From Flavobacteriaceae bacterium (GTDB lineage: Bacteria; Bacteroidota; Bacteroidia; Flavobacteriales; Flavobacteriaceae), in NCBI GenBank assembly GCA_002862805.1, contig PKEA01000061.1:1-51296 (forward strand): 51,296 nt of DNA, written 5' to 3'. Shown piece after piece: positions 25,341 through 33,363 of this stretch (position 1 is the first letter of the stretch; the number at the start of each line of letters is the position of its first letter). The notes under the pieces are model-generated. The model did not search any database. It was not told where the DNA came from and saw only the letters and a program-made list of their open reading frames with translations. The translations under genes were made by a program, and so were the position numbers.

Positions 25341-26729
25341 ATGGAAAATAATCAAGATTCTAACATTAATATTTTAGCAGTTATTAAAAAGTATTTATTA
25401 GAGATTTTCGACATTTCTTCAGATACTGATAAAGAAGCAACTATTGAAGATGTTAAAAACGGAATATACGTAAAAGGTCAAACTGCTTGGGTTTTGATTT
25501 TTTCTATTTTAATTGCCTCTGCAGGATTGAATACTAGTTCAACAGCTGTAGTAATTGGTGCCATGTTAATTTCGCCTTTAATGGGGCCTATTTTAGGAAT
25601 GGGACTTTCATTAGGAATTAATGATATTGACTTTTTAAGAAAAGCACTAAAGAATTTTGGTGTTATGGTAATTCTTAGTTTGCTAACTTCTTTTTTGTTT
25701 TTTAGTATTCCAATGTTTCAAGACGAAACGCCTGAACTTGTTGCTCGTACTTTTCCAGATGTTCGTGATGTTATTATTGCACTGTCAGGTGGTTTAGCTT
25801 TAATTGTTGCACTCAGCAGAAGAAATAAATCTTTAAACACAATTGCAGGTGTTGCTATTGCAACTGCCTTAATGCCGCCACTTTGTACTGCTGGCTACGG
25901 CTTAGCAACGGGTAAATGGAATTTCTTTGGAGGTGCCCTATTTTTATTCTCAATTAATACTGTTTTTATTGCTTCAGCTACTTTTGTAGTAGTTCGGTTT
26001 TTAAAGTTTCCTTACGAAGCGTATGCAAATTCTCAAAGAAGAAAAAGAATTTCTCAAATAATTACAATTTTTGCAATTGCTATTTTGATTCCAAGTGTTT
26101 ATATGTTTTATAATTTGTATAAAAAATCAGATTTTAATCAAAAAGTAGCCAATTTAATTGAAAGCGTAAAAACAGAGCAAGGAATTTTAATTTTAGATGT
26201 TAACACTGACTATTCAGCTAAAAAAATTGAATTTGCAGTGATAGGAAAAAGCCTTTCGAATGAGGATATTGCTCAGTTTAAAGAAGAAATGAAGCAAATG
26301 GGCTATGAGAATTGTGACTTTAAAGTACTACAAAACGCAGGAAATATTGAAACAATAAATAAAATTAACGAAATAGAATCCTCTTTTTTATCTAACCAAC
26401 AATTATTAGTTAAGAAAGACGCCATTTTATTAGAAAAAGACAGGGAAATTTTCGATTTAAAGAATCAATTAATTGTAAAAAAAGAAGAAACATTTCCTTT
26501 TAATGAAATTGCCAATGAAATTAAGTCTTTGCAAAATGAAATTACTGAAGTCGCTTTTGCAAACTCAATAACAACAAACTTTACAACGACTGATACAATT
26601 CCTGTTTTTCACATAAAATTCAATAAAAATGTAAAGAGTAAGGAAAAATTAGAAAGCACTAAATCGCTTCAAAATTGGTTGCGTACAAAAATGAAAAATG
26701 AAAAAATTATTGTAGAAGAGAATGACTAA
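25341..26729 (+). CDS. DUF389 family membrane protein
   Basis: A 462-aa protein of a conserved family of unknown function. Residues about 45-250 hold several hydrophobic helices and the family signature GLNTSSTAVVIGAMLISPLM followed by GPILGMGLSLG. Downstream repeats include GVAIATALMPPLCTAGYGLA. Residues about 260-460 are soluble, with a predicted alpha-helical/coiled-coil stretch near 345-390 rich in Glu, Lys and Gln. It follows the guanylyltransferase by 6 nt. Its stop codon overlaps that of the convergent mlaF gene by two bases. Confidence 0.9.
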   Translation: MENNQDSNINILAVIKKYLLEIFDISSDTDKEATIEDVKNGIYVKGQTAWVLIFSILIASAGLNTSSTAVVIGAMLISPLMGPILGMGLSLGINDIDFLRKALKNFGVMVILSLLTSFLFFSIPMFQDETPELVARTFPDVRDVIIALSGGLALIVALSRRNKSLNTIAGVAIATALMPPLCTAGYGLATGKWNFFGGALFLFSINTVFIASATFVVVRFLKFPYEAYANSQRRKRISQIITIFAIAILIPSVYMFYNLYKKSDFNQKVANLIESVKTEQGILILDVNTDYSAKKIEFAVIGKSLSNEDIAQFKEEMKQMGYENCDFKVLQNAGNIETINKINEIESSFLSNQQLLVKKDAILLEKDREIFDLKNQLIVKKEETFPFNEIANEIKSLQNEITEVAFANSITTNFTTTDTIPVFHIKFNKNVKSKEKLESTKSLQNWLRTKMKNEKIIVEEND

Positions 26730-27496
26730 TTAGTATCGTCTTCTAAATACATTTTTCGAACTCTTTTAAATAATTCAGATGAATAAACAAAATCGGTAAC
26801 CGCTTCATTATCTGTTTTAAAAATTTCTTTGTTAGAACCTTCCCATTCTAATAAGCCGTTTTTAAGAAACGTAATTTTTTCGCCAATTTCCATAACCGAA
26901 TTCATATCATGTGTATTAATAACGGTTGTAATGTTGTATTCTTTTGTAATTTCCTGAATTAAATTGTCAATTACAATGGCAGTTTTAGGATCTAAACCAG
27001 AGTTAGGTTCGTCACAAAAAAGATATTTCGGATTATTTACAATTGCTCTTCCTATAGCAACACGTTTTTGCATTCCGCCAGAAATTTCAGAAGGCTTTTT
27101 AGTATGTGCATTGATTAGGTTTACTCTTTCAATAACAAAGTCTACACGTTCTTTAATTTCTTTTGGTGTTTTATTTGAAAACATTTTCAATGGAAAACCA
27201 ATGTTTTCTTCAACAGTCATACTATCAAATAGTGCGCTTCCTTGAAAAACCATTCCTATTTCTGTTCTTAAAGCACGTTTTTCATCATTTGATAAATCGC
27301 TATAAATTCTTCCGTCAAAAGAAATAGTTCCGGCTTCAGGTGTGTGAATTCCTAAAAGCGATTTTAAGAAAACTGTTTTTCCCGAACCACTTTGACCAAT
27401 AATTAAATTAGTTTGTCCGGCTTCAAAACGAGTGCTAATTCCTTTTAATACTTTTTGATCACCAAAAGTTTTTTCTAAATTCTTAACTTCTATCAT
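26726..27496 (-). CDS. mlaF: MlaF-like ABC transporter ATP-binding protein
   Basis: This 256-aa ATPase drives the MlaE permease, which moves phospholipids between the inner membrane and the periplasm. I start at 27496, giving MIEVKNLEKTFGDQKVLKG. A longer reading frame from 27556 would run back into mlaE and add 20 unfamily-like residues. Walker A is IIGQSGSGKTVFLKSLLG, the signature EISGGMQKRVAIGRAIV, Walker B YLFCDEPNSGLDP, and the switch His lies in VINTHDMNS. It overlaps mlaE by the ATGA junction at 27493-27496, so the two are translationally coupled. No MCE-domain (MlaD) gene is adjacent. Confidence 0.93.
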   Translation of the reverse strand: MIEVKNLEKTFGDQKVLKGISTRFEAGQTNLIIGQSGSGKTVFLKSLLGIHTPEAGTISFDGRIYSDLSNDEKRALRTEIGMVFQGSALFDSMTVEENIGFPLKMFSNKTPKEIKERVDFVIERVNLINAHTKKPSEISGGMQKRVAIGRAIVNNPKYLFCDEPNSGLDPKTAIVIDNLIQEITKEYNITTVINTHDMNSVMEIGEKITFLKNGLLEWEGSNKEIFKTDNEAVTDFVYSSELFKRVRKMYLEDDTN

Positions 27497-28242
27497 GAGC
27501 TTAAAAGTATTTGTGTTAAAATATAATTCATTAAAATGATCACTACCGATGTCCAAACAAATGAAACTGTACTTGCTTTTCCTACTTCAAGTGCTCCTCC
27601 TTTCATGTAAAAACCATGAAAAGACGGTATTGTTGCTAAAATTATAGCAAAAACAATCGTTTTAATAAAAGCATAAACAATATGAAAAGGAATAAAATCT
27701 ACTTGAATACCGTTTATAAACTCTCCACTAGAAGAAAAACCGCCATAAACGGCAGCAATCCAACCGCCAAAAACACCTAAAAACATACTAATTCCAATTA
27801 CAAACGGATATAATAGAAGTGCAATTATTTTTGGAAAAACTAAGTAATTTAATGAATTTACACCCATAACTTCAAGAGCATCTATTTGCTCCGTTACACG
27901 CATAGTTCCAATGCTAGATGTAATGAATGAACCCATTTTACCAGCCATAATAATAGAAATAAAAGTAGGAGCAAACTCTAAAACAATCGATTGTCTGGTT
28001 GCAAAACCAATTAAATATTTAGGAATTAACGGATTAGTTAAGTTTAAGGCAGTTTGTATAGAAACAACACCACCAACGAAAAAAGAAATAAAAGCAACGA
28101 TTCCAAGCGAATCAATAATTAGATCATCAATTTCTTTTAAAATTAGTTGTTTCATTACGCTCCATTTGGTAGGTTTATTAAAAACCTCTTTTAGCATAAT
28201 GAAATATTTTCCTATTTGCGATAAATATCGAACGAGCATCAT
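27493..28242 (-). CDS. mlaE: MlaE-like phospholipid ABC transporter permease
   Basis: A 249-aa inner-membrane permease of the MlaE/YrbE family. Helices are visible at about 45-70, 85-110, 145-170, 195-215 and 230-248. The conserved core ATRQSIVLEFAPTFISIIMAGKMG leads into SFITSSIGTMRVTEQIDALEVMGV, the hallmark of the family. Start at 28242 (MMLVRYL) or the next codon. It leads a two-gene unit with mlaF and has a candidate promoter at 28260-28267. Confidence 0.93.
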   Translation of the reverse strand: MMLVRYLSQIGKYFIMLKEVFNKPTKWSVMKQLILKEIDDLIIDSLGIVAFISFFVGGVVSIQTALNLTNPLIPKYLIGFATRQSIVLEFAPTFISIIMAGKMGSFITSSIGTMRVTEQIDALEVMGVNSLNYLVFPKIIALLLYPFVIGISMFLGVFGGWIAAVYGGFSSSGEFINGIQVDFIPFHIVYAFIKTIVFAIILATIPSFHGFYMKGGALEVGKASTVSFVWTSVVIILMNYILTQILLSS

Positions 28243-28259
28243 AGTGTATGAAATATCTT

Positions 28260-28267
28260 CAAAAATA
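28260..28267 (-). promoter_or_regulatory. -7 box upstream of mlaE-mlaF
   Basis: On the minus strand TATTTTTG is an exact TAnnTTTG match, 17 bp before the mlaE start. No -33 TTG is evident. The leader would be about 12 nt. Confidence 0.4.
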
Positions 28268-28324
28268 GTAATTTAAGACGAGTTTTAAAGGAAGTGTAGT
28301 AAGTTTTTTTGGCGTAACCCTAAA

Positions 28325-28392
28325 GGGCCGTGTCATTCGCTATATCTTTTATTTCGTAAACTACATAAAAGGATGCCGCTACTACCACTTAC
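28325..28392. repeat. Dispersed palindrome-like repeat, copy B (inverted)
   Basis: The reverse complement contains TAGTAGCGGCATCCTTTTATG and ATAAAAGATATAGCGAAT, both identical to copy A at 1583-1652; only the loop and outer flanks differ. It fills most of the 164-bp gap between mlaE and a glycosyltransferase gene. No ORF lies within it. Confidence 0.65.
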
Positions 28393-28406
28393 GCAATTCG
28401 TTGCAT

Positions 28407-29255
28407 TTAAAACAACTTCTCTTTTATTTTTTTCCAACGATATTTTCTAATAAATTTCGCTTGTTCTTCAGAAACTAATAATTCTATATTAGAAGATTTT
28501 GCCTTCCAAAAACCATTCATATAATCTATAAACAGTAAAGGTTTATTTTTTCGTAACGCTAGTTTTAAAGAAGCAATAAAAGTAATAGTGAATCCATAGC
28601 CTAGCCTGTAAAAAGCTTCGCCTTGTTTGTAACGTGCTGTTTTATTATAATTCGCTCCTGTTGGTTTTAAATGTTTTACGTGCAAGCTTTGGTCAGTAAC
28701 CACTTTCCAATTGTAAAATTTACATAGCAATTCATCAACAGTGTCCCAACCCATAGCTGGTTTTAATCCGCCAATTTGCTTAAAACACCCTTTTCGATAC
28801 GCTTTAAATGCCCCACGAATATGATCTTTATCGGTTAAATTTTCTAAAAACCATTCTCCGTTTTTTTCAATGTAAGCAAAACCGCCAACCATTCCAATTG
28901 TAGCATCGGACTGAAAATGTTGTATTATGGTTTCAAAATAATTGTTTGGAAAAATTAAATCGGCATCTGCTTTTACAATAAAATCATAATTATCGTCAAT
29001 ATGTTTTTCTCCTTCATGAAAAGCCTGAATCACTTTGCTTCCTGGTAAATGTATTGCGTCTGATTTTTTTTCAATTAACGAAATAAACGTATTTTTTTCG
29101 GCAAAAGCCAAAACTATTTCAGCAGTTGTATCTGAAGAATTATCGTTTACAACAACAATTTTATTTGGTAAAACGGTTTGATTCAAAAGGGAATCTAATG
29201 TTAAACTAATAAATTGTTCTTCGTTATGTGCTGGAATTATGATGTAAAAATTCAT
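28407..29255 (-). CDS. Family 2 glycosyltransferase
   Basis: A 282-aa GT-A fold transferase. The ATG at 29255 begins MNFYIIIPAHNEEQFISLTL, the standard GT2 opening. A longer in-frame start at 29384 would run through the promoter region of both divergent genes, so I reject it. Motifs: PNKIVVVNDNSSDTTAEI (nucleotide binding), FIVKADADLIFPNNYFE (DxD metal site) and GGLKPAMGWDTVDELL with an ED-like acidic pair. There are no membrane helices. The substrate is unknown. It diverges from another GT2 gene and flippase, which suggests polysaccharide or glycoconjugate synthesis. Confidence 0.9.
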   Translation of the reverse strand: MNFYIIIPAHNEEQFISLTLDSLLNQTVLPNKIVVVNDNSSDTTAEIVLAFAEKNTFISLIEKKSDAIHLPGSKVIQAFHEGEKHIDDNYDFIVKADADLIFPNNYFETIIQHFQSDATIGMVGGFAYIEKNGEWFLENLTDKDHIRGAFKAYRKGCFKQIGGLKPAMGWDTVDELLCKFYNWKVVTDQSLHVKHLKPTGANYNKTARYKQGEAFYRLGYGFTITFIASLKLALRKNKPLLFIDYMNGFWKAKSSNIELLVSEEQAKFIRKYRWKKIKEKLF

Positions 29256-29287
29256 GAATTTTTTCGGTAAAATAGGATTCCTCCTTA

Positions 29288-29295
29288 CAAAAGTA
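29288..29295 (-). promoter_or_regulatory. -7 box of the minus-strand glycosyltransferase
   Basis: Minus-strand TACTTTTG fits TAnnTTTG. It supports the start codon at 29255, with a leader of about 27 nt. Confidence 0.4.
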
Positions 29296-29326
29296 AACAA
29301 ATAGTTAATTACAGAATAAATATCAG

Positions 29327-29334
29327 TATTTTTG
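29327..29334 (+). promoter_or_regulatory. -7 box of the plus-strand glycosyltransferase operon
   Basis: TATTTTTG ends 9 nt before the ATG at 29344, so the predicted mRNA has a leader of only about four nucleotides. The in-frame TTG at 29332 lies within this box and cannot be the start. Confidence 0.45.
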
Positions 29335-29343
29335 TTTGGTAAA

Positions 29344-30225
29344 ATGAATTTTGTGGAAAAAAAAATAGTTGTAATAATTGTCACTTATAATGGAGCTAAA
29401 TGGTTGAAAAAATGTTTTCAGTCATTAGAAGAATCTTCTTATAAAGTAAATACGATTGTGGTAGATAACAATTCTACTGATAATTCTACTGAAATTATCC
29501 AATCTTTTCCTAAGATACAATTGATTCAATCTGCTGAAAACTTAGGTTTTGGTAAAGCCAATAATCTTGGAATTCAAAAAGCCTTAGAACTTGGTGCTGA
29601 TTATGTTTTTTTATTAAATCAAGACACTTGGGTTTTTCCGGAAACAATTTCAAACTTAGTCGTAGTTGCAGAAACTAATGAAAAATACGGAATTGTAAGT
29701 CCGCTTCATTATTCTGGGGATGAAGTTCATCTTGATGAAAGCTTTGAAACGTATTGCAAAAGAAAAACAAAGTCAATTTCAGATAATATTGATGAAGTTC
29801 CGTTTGTAAATGCAGCAGCTTGGTTGCTTTCAAAAAAGACAATTGAAAGAGTCGGCTATTTTGAGCCTATGTTTCAACATTATGGAGAAGACAGGAATTA
29901 TACCGATAGGATTTTGTTTCACAAATGCAAAACGGTTGTTGTTAAAAATTCAAGAATTTGCCACGATAGAATTATTACACGTAACTTTAAAAAAGATTGT
30001 ACGCAAGCAAAATTTAAAATCTTAGCTGAGGTTTTAAACCCAAGTAACAATATTATAATTAGTTATTTAAAAGGATTCAAGTCGGTTTTTGGATTGCCTA
30101 AATATTTTTTAAAGTTTTATTCATTTTCGAAAGTACTTACTATGTTTTTACAATTATTAGGATATTATGCGCTTTTGAAATTTCATTTTATCACCATTAT
30201 TAAAGCACGAAGAAGTTATAAATAA
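29344..30225 (+). CDS. Family 2 glycosyltransferase (rhamnosyltransferase-like)
   Basis: A 293-aa GT2 enzyme with VVIIVTYNGAKWLKKCFQSL at the N-terminus, VDNNSTDNSTEII, the substrate region ENLGFGKANNLGIQ, and FLLNQDTWVFPE as the DxD equivalent. EPMFQHYGEDRNYTDR (residues about 177-192) contains the acidic catalytic pair. The pattern is that of O-antigen-type rhamnosyltransferases, though the sugar is not certain. C-terminal hydrophobic segments near 265-285 may anchor it to the membrane. Its stop shares one base with the start of the flippase gene. Confidence 0.9.
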   Translation: MNFVEKKIVVIIVTYNGAKWLKKCFQSLEESSYKVNTIVVDNNSTDNSTEIIQSFPKIQLIQSAENLGFGKANNLGIQKALELGADYVFLLNQDTWVFPETISNLVVVAETNEKYGIVSPLHYSGDEVHLDESFETYCKRKTKSISDNIDEVPFVNAAAWLLSKKTIERVGYFEPMFQHYGEDRNYTDRILFHKCKTVVVKNSRICHDRIITRNFKKDCTQAKFKILAEVLNPSNNIIISYLKGFKSVFGLPKYFLKFYSFSKVLTMFLQLLGYYALLKFHFITIIKARRSYK

Positions 30226-31697
30226 TGCAAGAAAACAATACACATAAGCAAGCTTTTTGGTTTACCATAATTAATTATGTGGGAATAGTTATTGGAGTTG
30301 TTTCAACGATATTTGTGTATCCAAATGACAAAGAATTTTTAGGAATTGTGCGTTATGTAGACAGTATAGCGCAAATTCTATTTCCAATAATGGTTTTTGG
30401 TGGAGCACAAGCTTTAATTCATTTTTATCCTGATTTATCTGAATCAAATAGAATGCAACTTTTTAAGTTTGGAATTAGAACCATCTTGCTTGTAAGTTGT
30501 ATTCTTTTTTTTGTTTTATTTTTAGGAAATCAATTTGTTGATTGGGACAATTATCAGTACGTTTTTTATGCTTTTCCTATTGCTTTTTCATTAGCATTTG
30601 TAGAGCTTTTTAAACGTCAGGCAACTAATTTACAAAAGCTGTCGATACCAACATTTTATGAAAAAATCATTCCTAAGTTAGCTTTGCCATTTGTTTTTAT
30701 TTTATTGCTTTCGGGATATTTTGATGTTATAAGTAGTTTGGTCGCTTTTATAATTTCTTATTTTATTTTATTGGTTTTACTCTCGGTTTATTTGTTTGGA
30801 CAATATAAAATCAATATGAATTTTGACTTTAGTTCTTTGTTTAGCCAAATTTCTAAAAAGGAGTATTATAAATACAGTTTTTATTCTTTTGTAGGCAGCT
30901 TTGGTTCTTTTTTTGCTTTTAGAGTAGATTCTTTTATGATTCCGGAATTTCTCTCATTTGAAGCAAATGGAACTTATTCAATAGGAGTGATGTTAGCTTC
31001 TGCATTAGCAATTCCAGCAACAGGAATGTATGCTATTTATGCGCCACAAGTTTCTTCACTTATAAAAAGTGGCAACATTAAAGTATTAGGAGAAAAATAT
31101 ATTGAAACTTCTAAATTGTTGTTTTTTGTTGGTGCAGTTTTGTTTGGTTGTATAATTTTAGGAATTGATTCATTGTTCCAAACGCTTCCTACTTATGATA
31201 AATTAGTCGATTCTATTCCAATAATTATAATTTTAGGAGTAAATGTATTATTCAATATGGCAACAGGCTTTAATTCTGAGATTATTTCTTATTCAAAATA
31301 TTTCCGATTTAATATAATATCTGTATTAGTTTTAGTACTTATAAACATAAGTCTAAATGTTTATTTCTTAACACAAACAAATCTTGGAATTATCGGAGTA
31401 GCTTTTGCATCTTTAATTGCAATGACTTTATTTAATAGCTTTAAATTGTATTTTATTTACTCAAAATTTGGGATACTTCCATTCGATAAAAAATACGCTC
31501 AGCTATTTTTTGTTATACTAGTTATAACATCGGCAATTTACTTTTTACCTGAGTTTTCAAATCACTTTGTAAATTTATTCTTTAAAACTGGATTGAATAT
31601 TGCTTTAATAGTATGGCTAACGTATAAATTAAAGTTTGTTTTTAGTTTAAATTTTTGGATAGATAAATTAATTAATATTGGTAAACAAAAGCATTAA
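30225..31697 (+). CDS. Polysaccharide flippase (Wzx/MATE-like)
   Basis: A 490-aa polytopic membrane protein with about 12-14 hydrophobic helices spread over its whole length. This is typical of the MOP-superfamily exporters that flip lipid-linked saccharides. The N-terminus QAFWFTIINYVGIVIGVVST and the charged FFAFRVDSFMIPEFLS segment in helix 7 are family-like. It begins on the last base of the preceding glycosyltransferase gene (TAATG junction), so the two are coupled. Its 3' end overlaps the convergent KAS III gene by 26 bp. Confidence 0.88.
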   Translation: MQENNTHKQAFWFTIINYVGIVIGVVSTIFVYPNDKEFLGIVRYVDSIAQILFPIMVFGGAQALIHFYPDLSESNRMQLFKFGIRTILLVSCILFFVLFLGNQFVDWDNYQYVFYAFPIAFSLAFVELFKRQATNLQKLSIPTFYEKIIPKLALPFVFILLLSGYFDVISSLVAFIISYFILLVLLSVYLFGQYKINMNFDFSSLFSQISKKEYYKYSFYSFVGSFGSFFAFRVDSFMIPEFLSFEANGTYSIGVMLASALAIPATGMYAIYAPQVSSLIKSGNIKVLGEKYIETSKLLFFVGAVLFGCIILGIDSLFQTLPTYDKLVDSIPIIIILGVNVLFNMATGFNSEIISYSKYFRFNIISVLVLVLINISLNVYFLTQTNLGIIGVAFASLIAMTLFNSFKLYFIYSKFGILPFDKKYAQLFFVILVITSAIYFLPEFSNHFVNLFFKTGLNIALIVWLTYKLKFVFSLNFWIDKLINIGKQKH

Positions 31698-32730
31698 TAT
31701 TCATTCCTGCACCAACCGAAGCAAAAATTAAATAATCGCCTTTTTGAATTGATTGATTTTCTATTTCACCATTTGTAAGTAAATCAAAAAGCGTTGGAAC
31801 AGTCGCAACACTTGAGTTTCCAAGTTTATGAATACTCATTGGCATAATGTTTTCTGGCATCTCTTGATCATATAATTTGTAGAAACGACTTACAATTGCC
31901 TCATCCATTTTTTCATTTGCTTGGTGAATCAATATTTTTTTAATTTGATTTATACTTACTCCACTTTTATCTAAACAGTCTTTCATTGCTAAAGGAACAT
32001 TTGTAAGTGCAAATTCATAAATTTTACGTCCGTACATTTTTATATACCTTACATGAGGATCAAGGTTTTTATTGAATGACTCTCCAAAATATAAATAATT
32101 AGCTTCATCAATTGCAAATGTTGCAGATTCGGTTGCTAAAATTCCTCCATTATCTAAAGTTGCTTCGATAATTGTAGCCCCAGCTCCATCTGAATAAATC
32201 ATAGAATCTCTATCGTGAATATCAACAACTCTTGACAAGGTTTCTGATCCAATTACTAAGCATTTTTTTGCCATCCCTGCTTTTATAAACGCGGTTGCTT
32301 GGATTGTTGCTTCAATCCAACCTGGGCACCCAAAAAGTATGTCGTAAGCCACGCATTTAGGATTTTTTATCGCTAATTTTTGTTTTACTCTAGAAGCTAA
32401 ACTTGGAACAGTATCAGACTGAATTGTATTGTGTTTTATATCACCGTAGTTGTGAGCAAATATGATGTAATCTAAAGTTTCAGGGTCAATTTTTGCATTT
32501 TTAATAGCTTTTTTTGAAGCAATAAAAGCCATGTCAGAATTGTTCATATCTGCTGTAGCATATCTTCTTTCTTGAATACCTGTAATTTCTACAAATTTTC
32601 TTGCGATTACTTCGTTAGAAGCTTTAAAATTTGTTCCGTCTTCATTTAAGAATTCATGTTTAGAAAAATCTTCATTTGTTACTCTTAAAGATGGAATATA
32701 ACTTCCTGAACCTGTGATTTTAATTTGCAT
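31672..32730 (-). CDS. Beta-ketoacyl-ACP synthase III family protein
   Basis: A 352-aa thiolase-fold condensing enzyme, like FabH, which joins an acyl-CoA starter to malonyl-ACP. The nucleophile is Cys135 in YDILFGCPGWIEATIQ, the His lies in ILIHQANEKMDEA and the Asn in HKLGNSSVATVPTL, so the Cys-His-Asn triad is complete. It is longer than E. coli FabH (317 aa) because of insertions around residues 25-45 and 230-250. The starter unit, and whether it serves bulk lipid or a specialised product, cannot be told. Its 3' end overlaps the flippase gene convergently, with no room for a terminator. Confidence 0.88.
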   Translation of the reverse strand: MQIKITGSGSYIPSLRVTNEDFSKHEFLNEDGTNFKASNEVIARKFVEITGIQERRYATADMNNSDMAFIASKKAIKNAKIDPETLDYIIFAHNYGDIKHNTIQSDTVPSLASRVKQKLAIKNPKCVAYDILFGCPGWIEATIQATAFIKAGMAKKCLVIGSETLSRVVDIHDRDSMIYSDGAGATIIEATLDNGGILATESATFAIDEANYLYFGESFNKNLDPHVRYIKMYGRKIYEFALTNVPLAMKDCLDKSGVSINQIKKILIHQANEKMDEAIVSRFYKLYDQEMPENIMPMSIHKLGNSSVATVPTLFDLLTNGEIENQSIQKGDYLIFASVGAGMNINAFVYQY

Positions 32731-32862
32731 TAGTGAGAGTTTAATTTGCTAAAATACTGATTAATATTTTAATACTACGTTTAAAAGTACTATGCATGCA
32801 TATTATTGTGAAATTGATAGAATAATGTTTTTAAATTATTAATAACGCAATCTTTAATGCTT

Positions 32863-33234
32863 TTATTGAAATTTAATTTGCATTACCGTTGCCATGCTTA
32901 AAGCATTGGTTTTCATTTGTTCAGCATATTTACCTTCAAAGTGCGAATTGATTGTAGTATAAAGGTGTTCCAGCCAAGTGTCAAAATGTTCTTTTTTTAA
33001 AGCTTGTTTTTCATGTAAATCTTTATGAATTTGAAACATATTATTGCTATAACCACCTTTCATAAATAAAGATTGTTCCCAAAAAGTAGCCAAAATTTCA
33101 AAATGATGTTCTAAATGTTTATCAGTATCAGTAATTTTTGTAAAGTAAAAACTGATTGTGTCGTCTTTCAGAAGTTTATCATAAAATTCTTTCATGATTA
33201 AAAGAATGTCATCTCTAGTTTCAATATCATTCAT
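32863..33234 (-). CDS. Group III truncated haemoglobin
   Basis: A 123-aa haem protein of the 2-over-2 globin fold. I start at 33234 (MNDIETRDDILLIMKEFYDKL). An upstream in-frame start at 33285 adds 17 residues but would place a good -7 promoter box inside the coding sequence. Features: FYDKLLKDDTISFYF, HHFEILATFWEQSLFMKGGY (helix C/E region with Trp), and the proximal-His region IHKDLHEKQALKKEHFDTW. The role is probably in O2, NO or peroxide chemistry, inferred from the family. It follows the gcvP terminator, so it is expressed separately. Confidence 0.88.
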   Translation of the reverse strand: MNDIETRDDILLIMKEFYDKLLKDDTISFYFTKITDTDKHLEHHFEILATFWEQSLFMKGGYSNNMFQIHKDLHEKQALKKEHFDTWLEHLYTTINSHFEGKYAEQMKTNALSMATVMQIKFQ

Positions 33235-33249
33235 TTTTTTAATTTTAGA

Positions 33250-33257
33250 CAAAGTTA
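33250..33257 (-). promoter_or_regulatory. -7 box of the truncated haemoglobin gene
   Basis: Minus-strand TAACTTTG matches TAnnTTTG and lies 15 nt upstream of the ATG at 33234. This decides the start codon. No clear -33 TTG is present. Confidence 0.45.
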
Positions 33258-33292
33258 GTATTCTTGCACTTCTATTGTCTGACATTTATCAT

Positions 33293-33332
33293 AAAAAAGA
33301 AAAAGGTTTCAAAAATAAATTTGAAACCTTTT
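33293..33332 (-). terminator. Terminator of gcvP
   Basis: A perfect 12-bp stem (33301-33312 with 33321-33332) has its T-run on the minus strand at 33293-33300. It lies 31 bp past the gcvP stop codon. Confidence 0.82.
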
Positions 33333-33363
33333 CTATATTCTAATCACTGATGATTATTTTATT

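Noticed and set aside
29256..29384. 43-residue N-terminal extension of the minus-strand glycosyltransferase
   Set aside because: It passes through both divergent promoters and precedes the GT2-typical MNFYIIIPAHNEE start.
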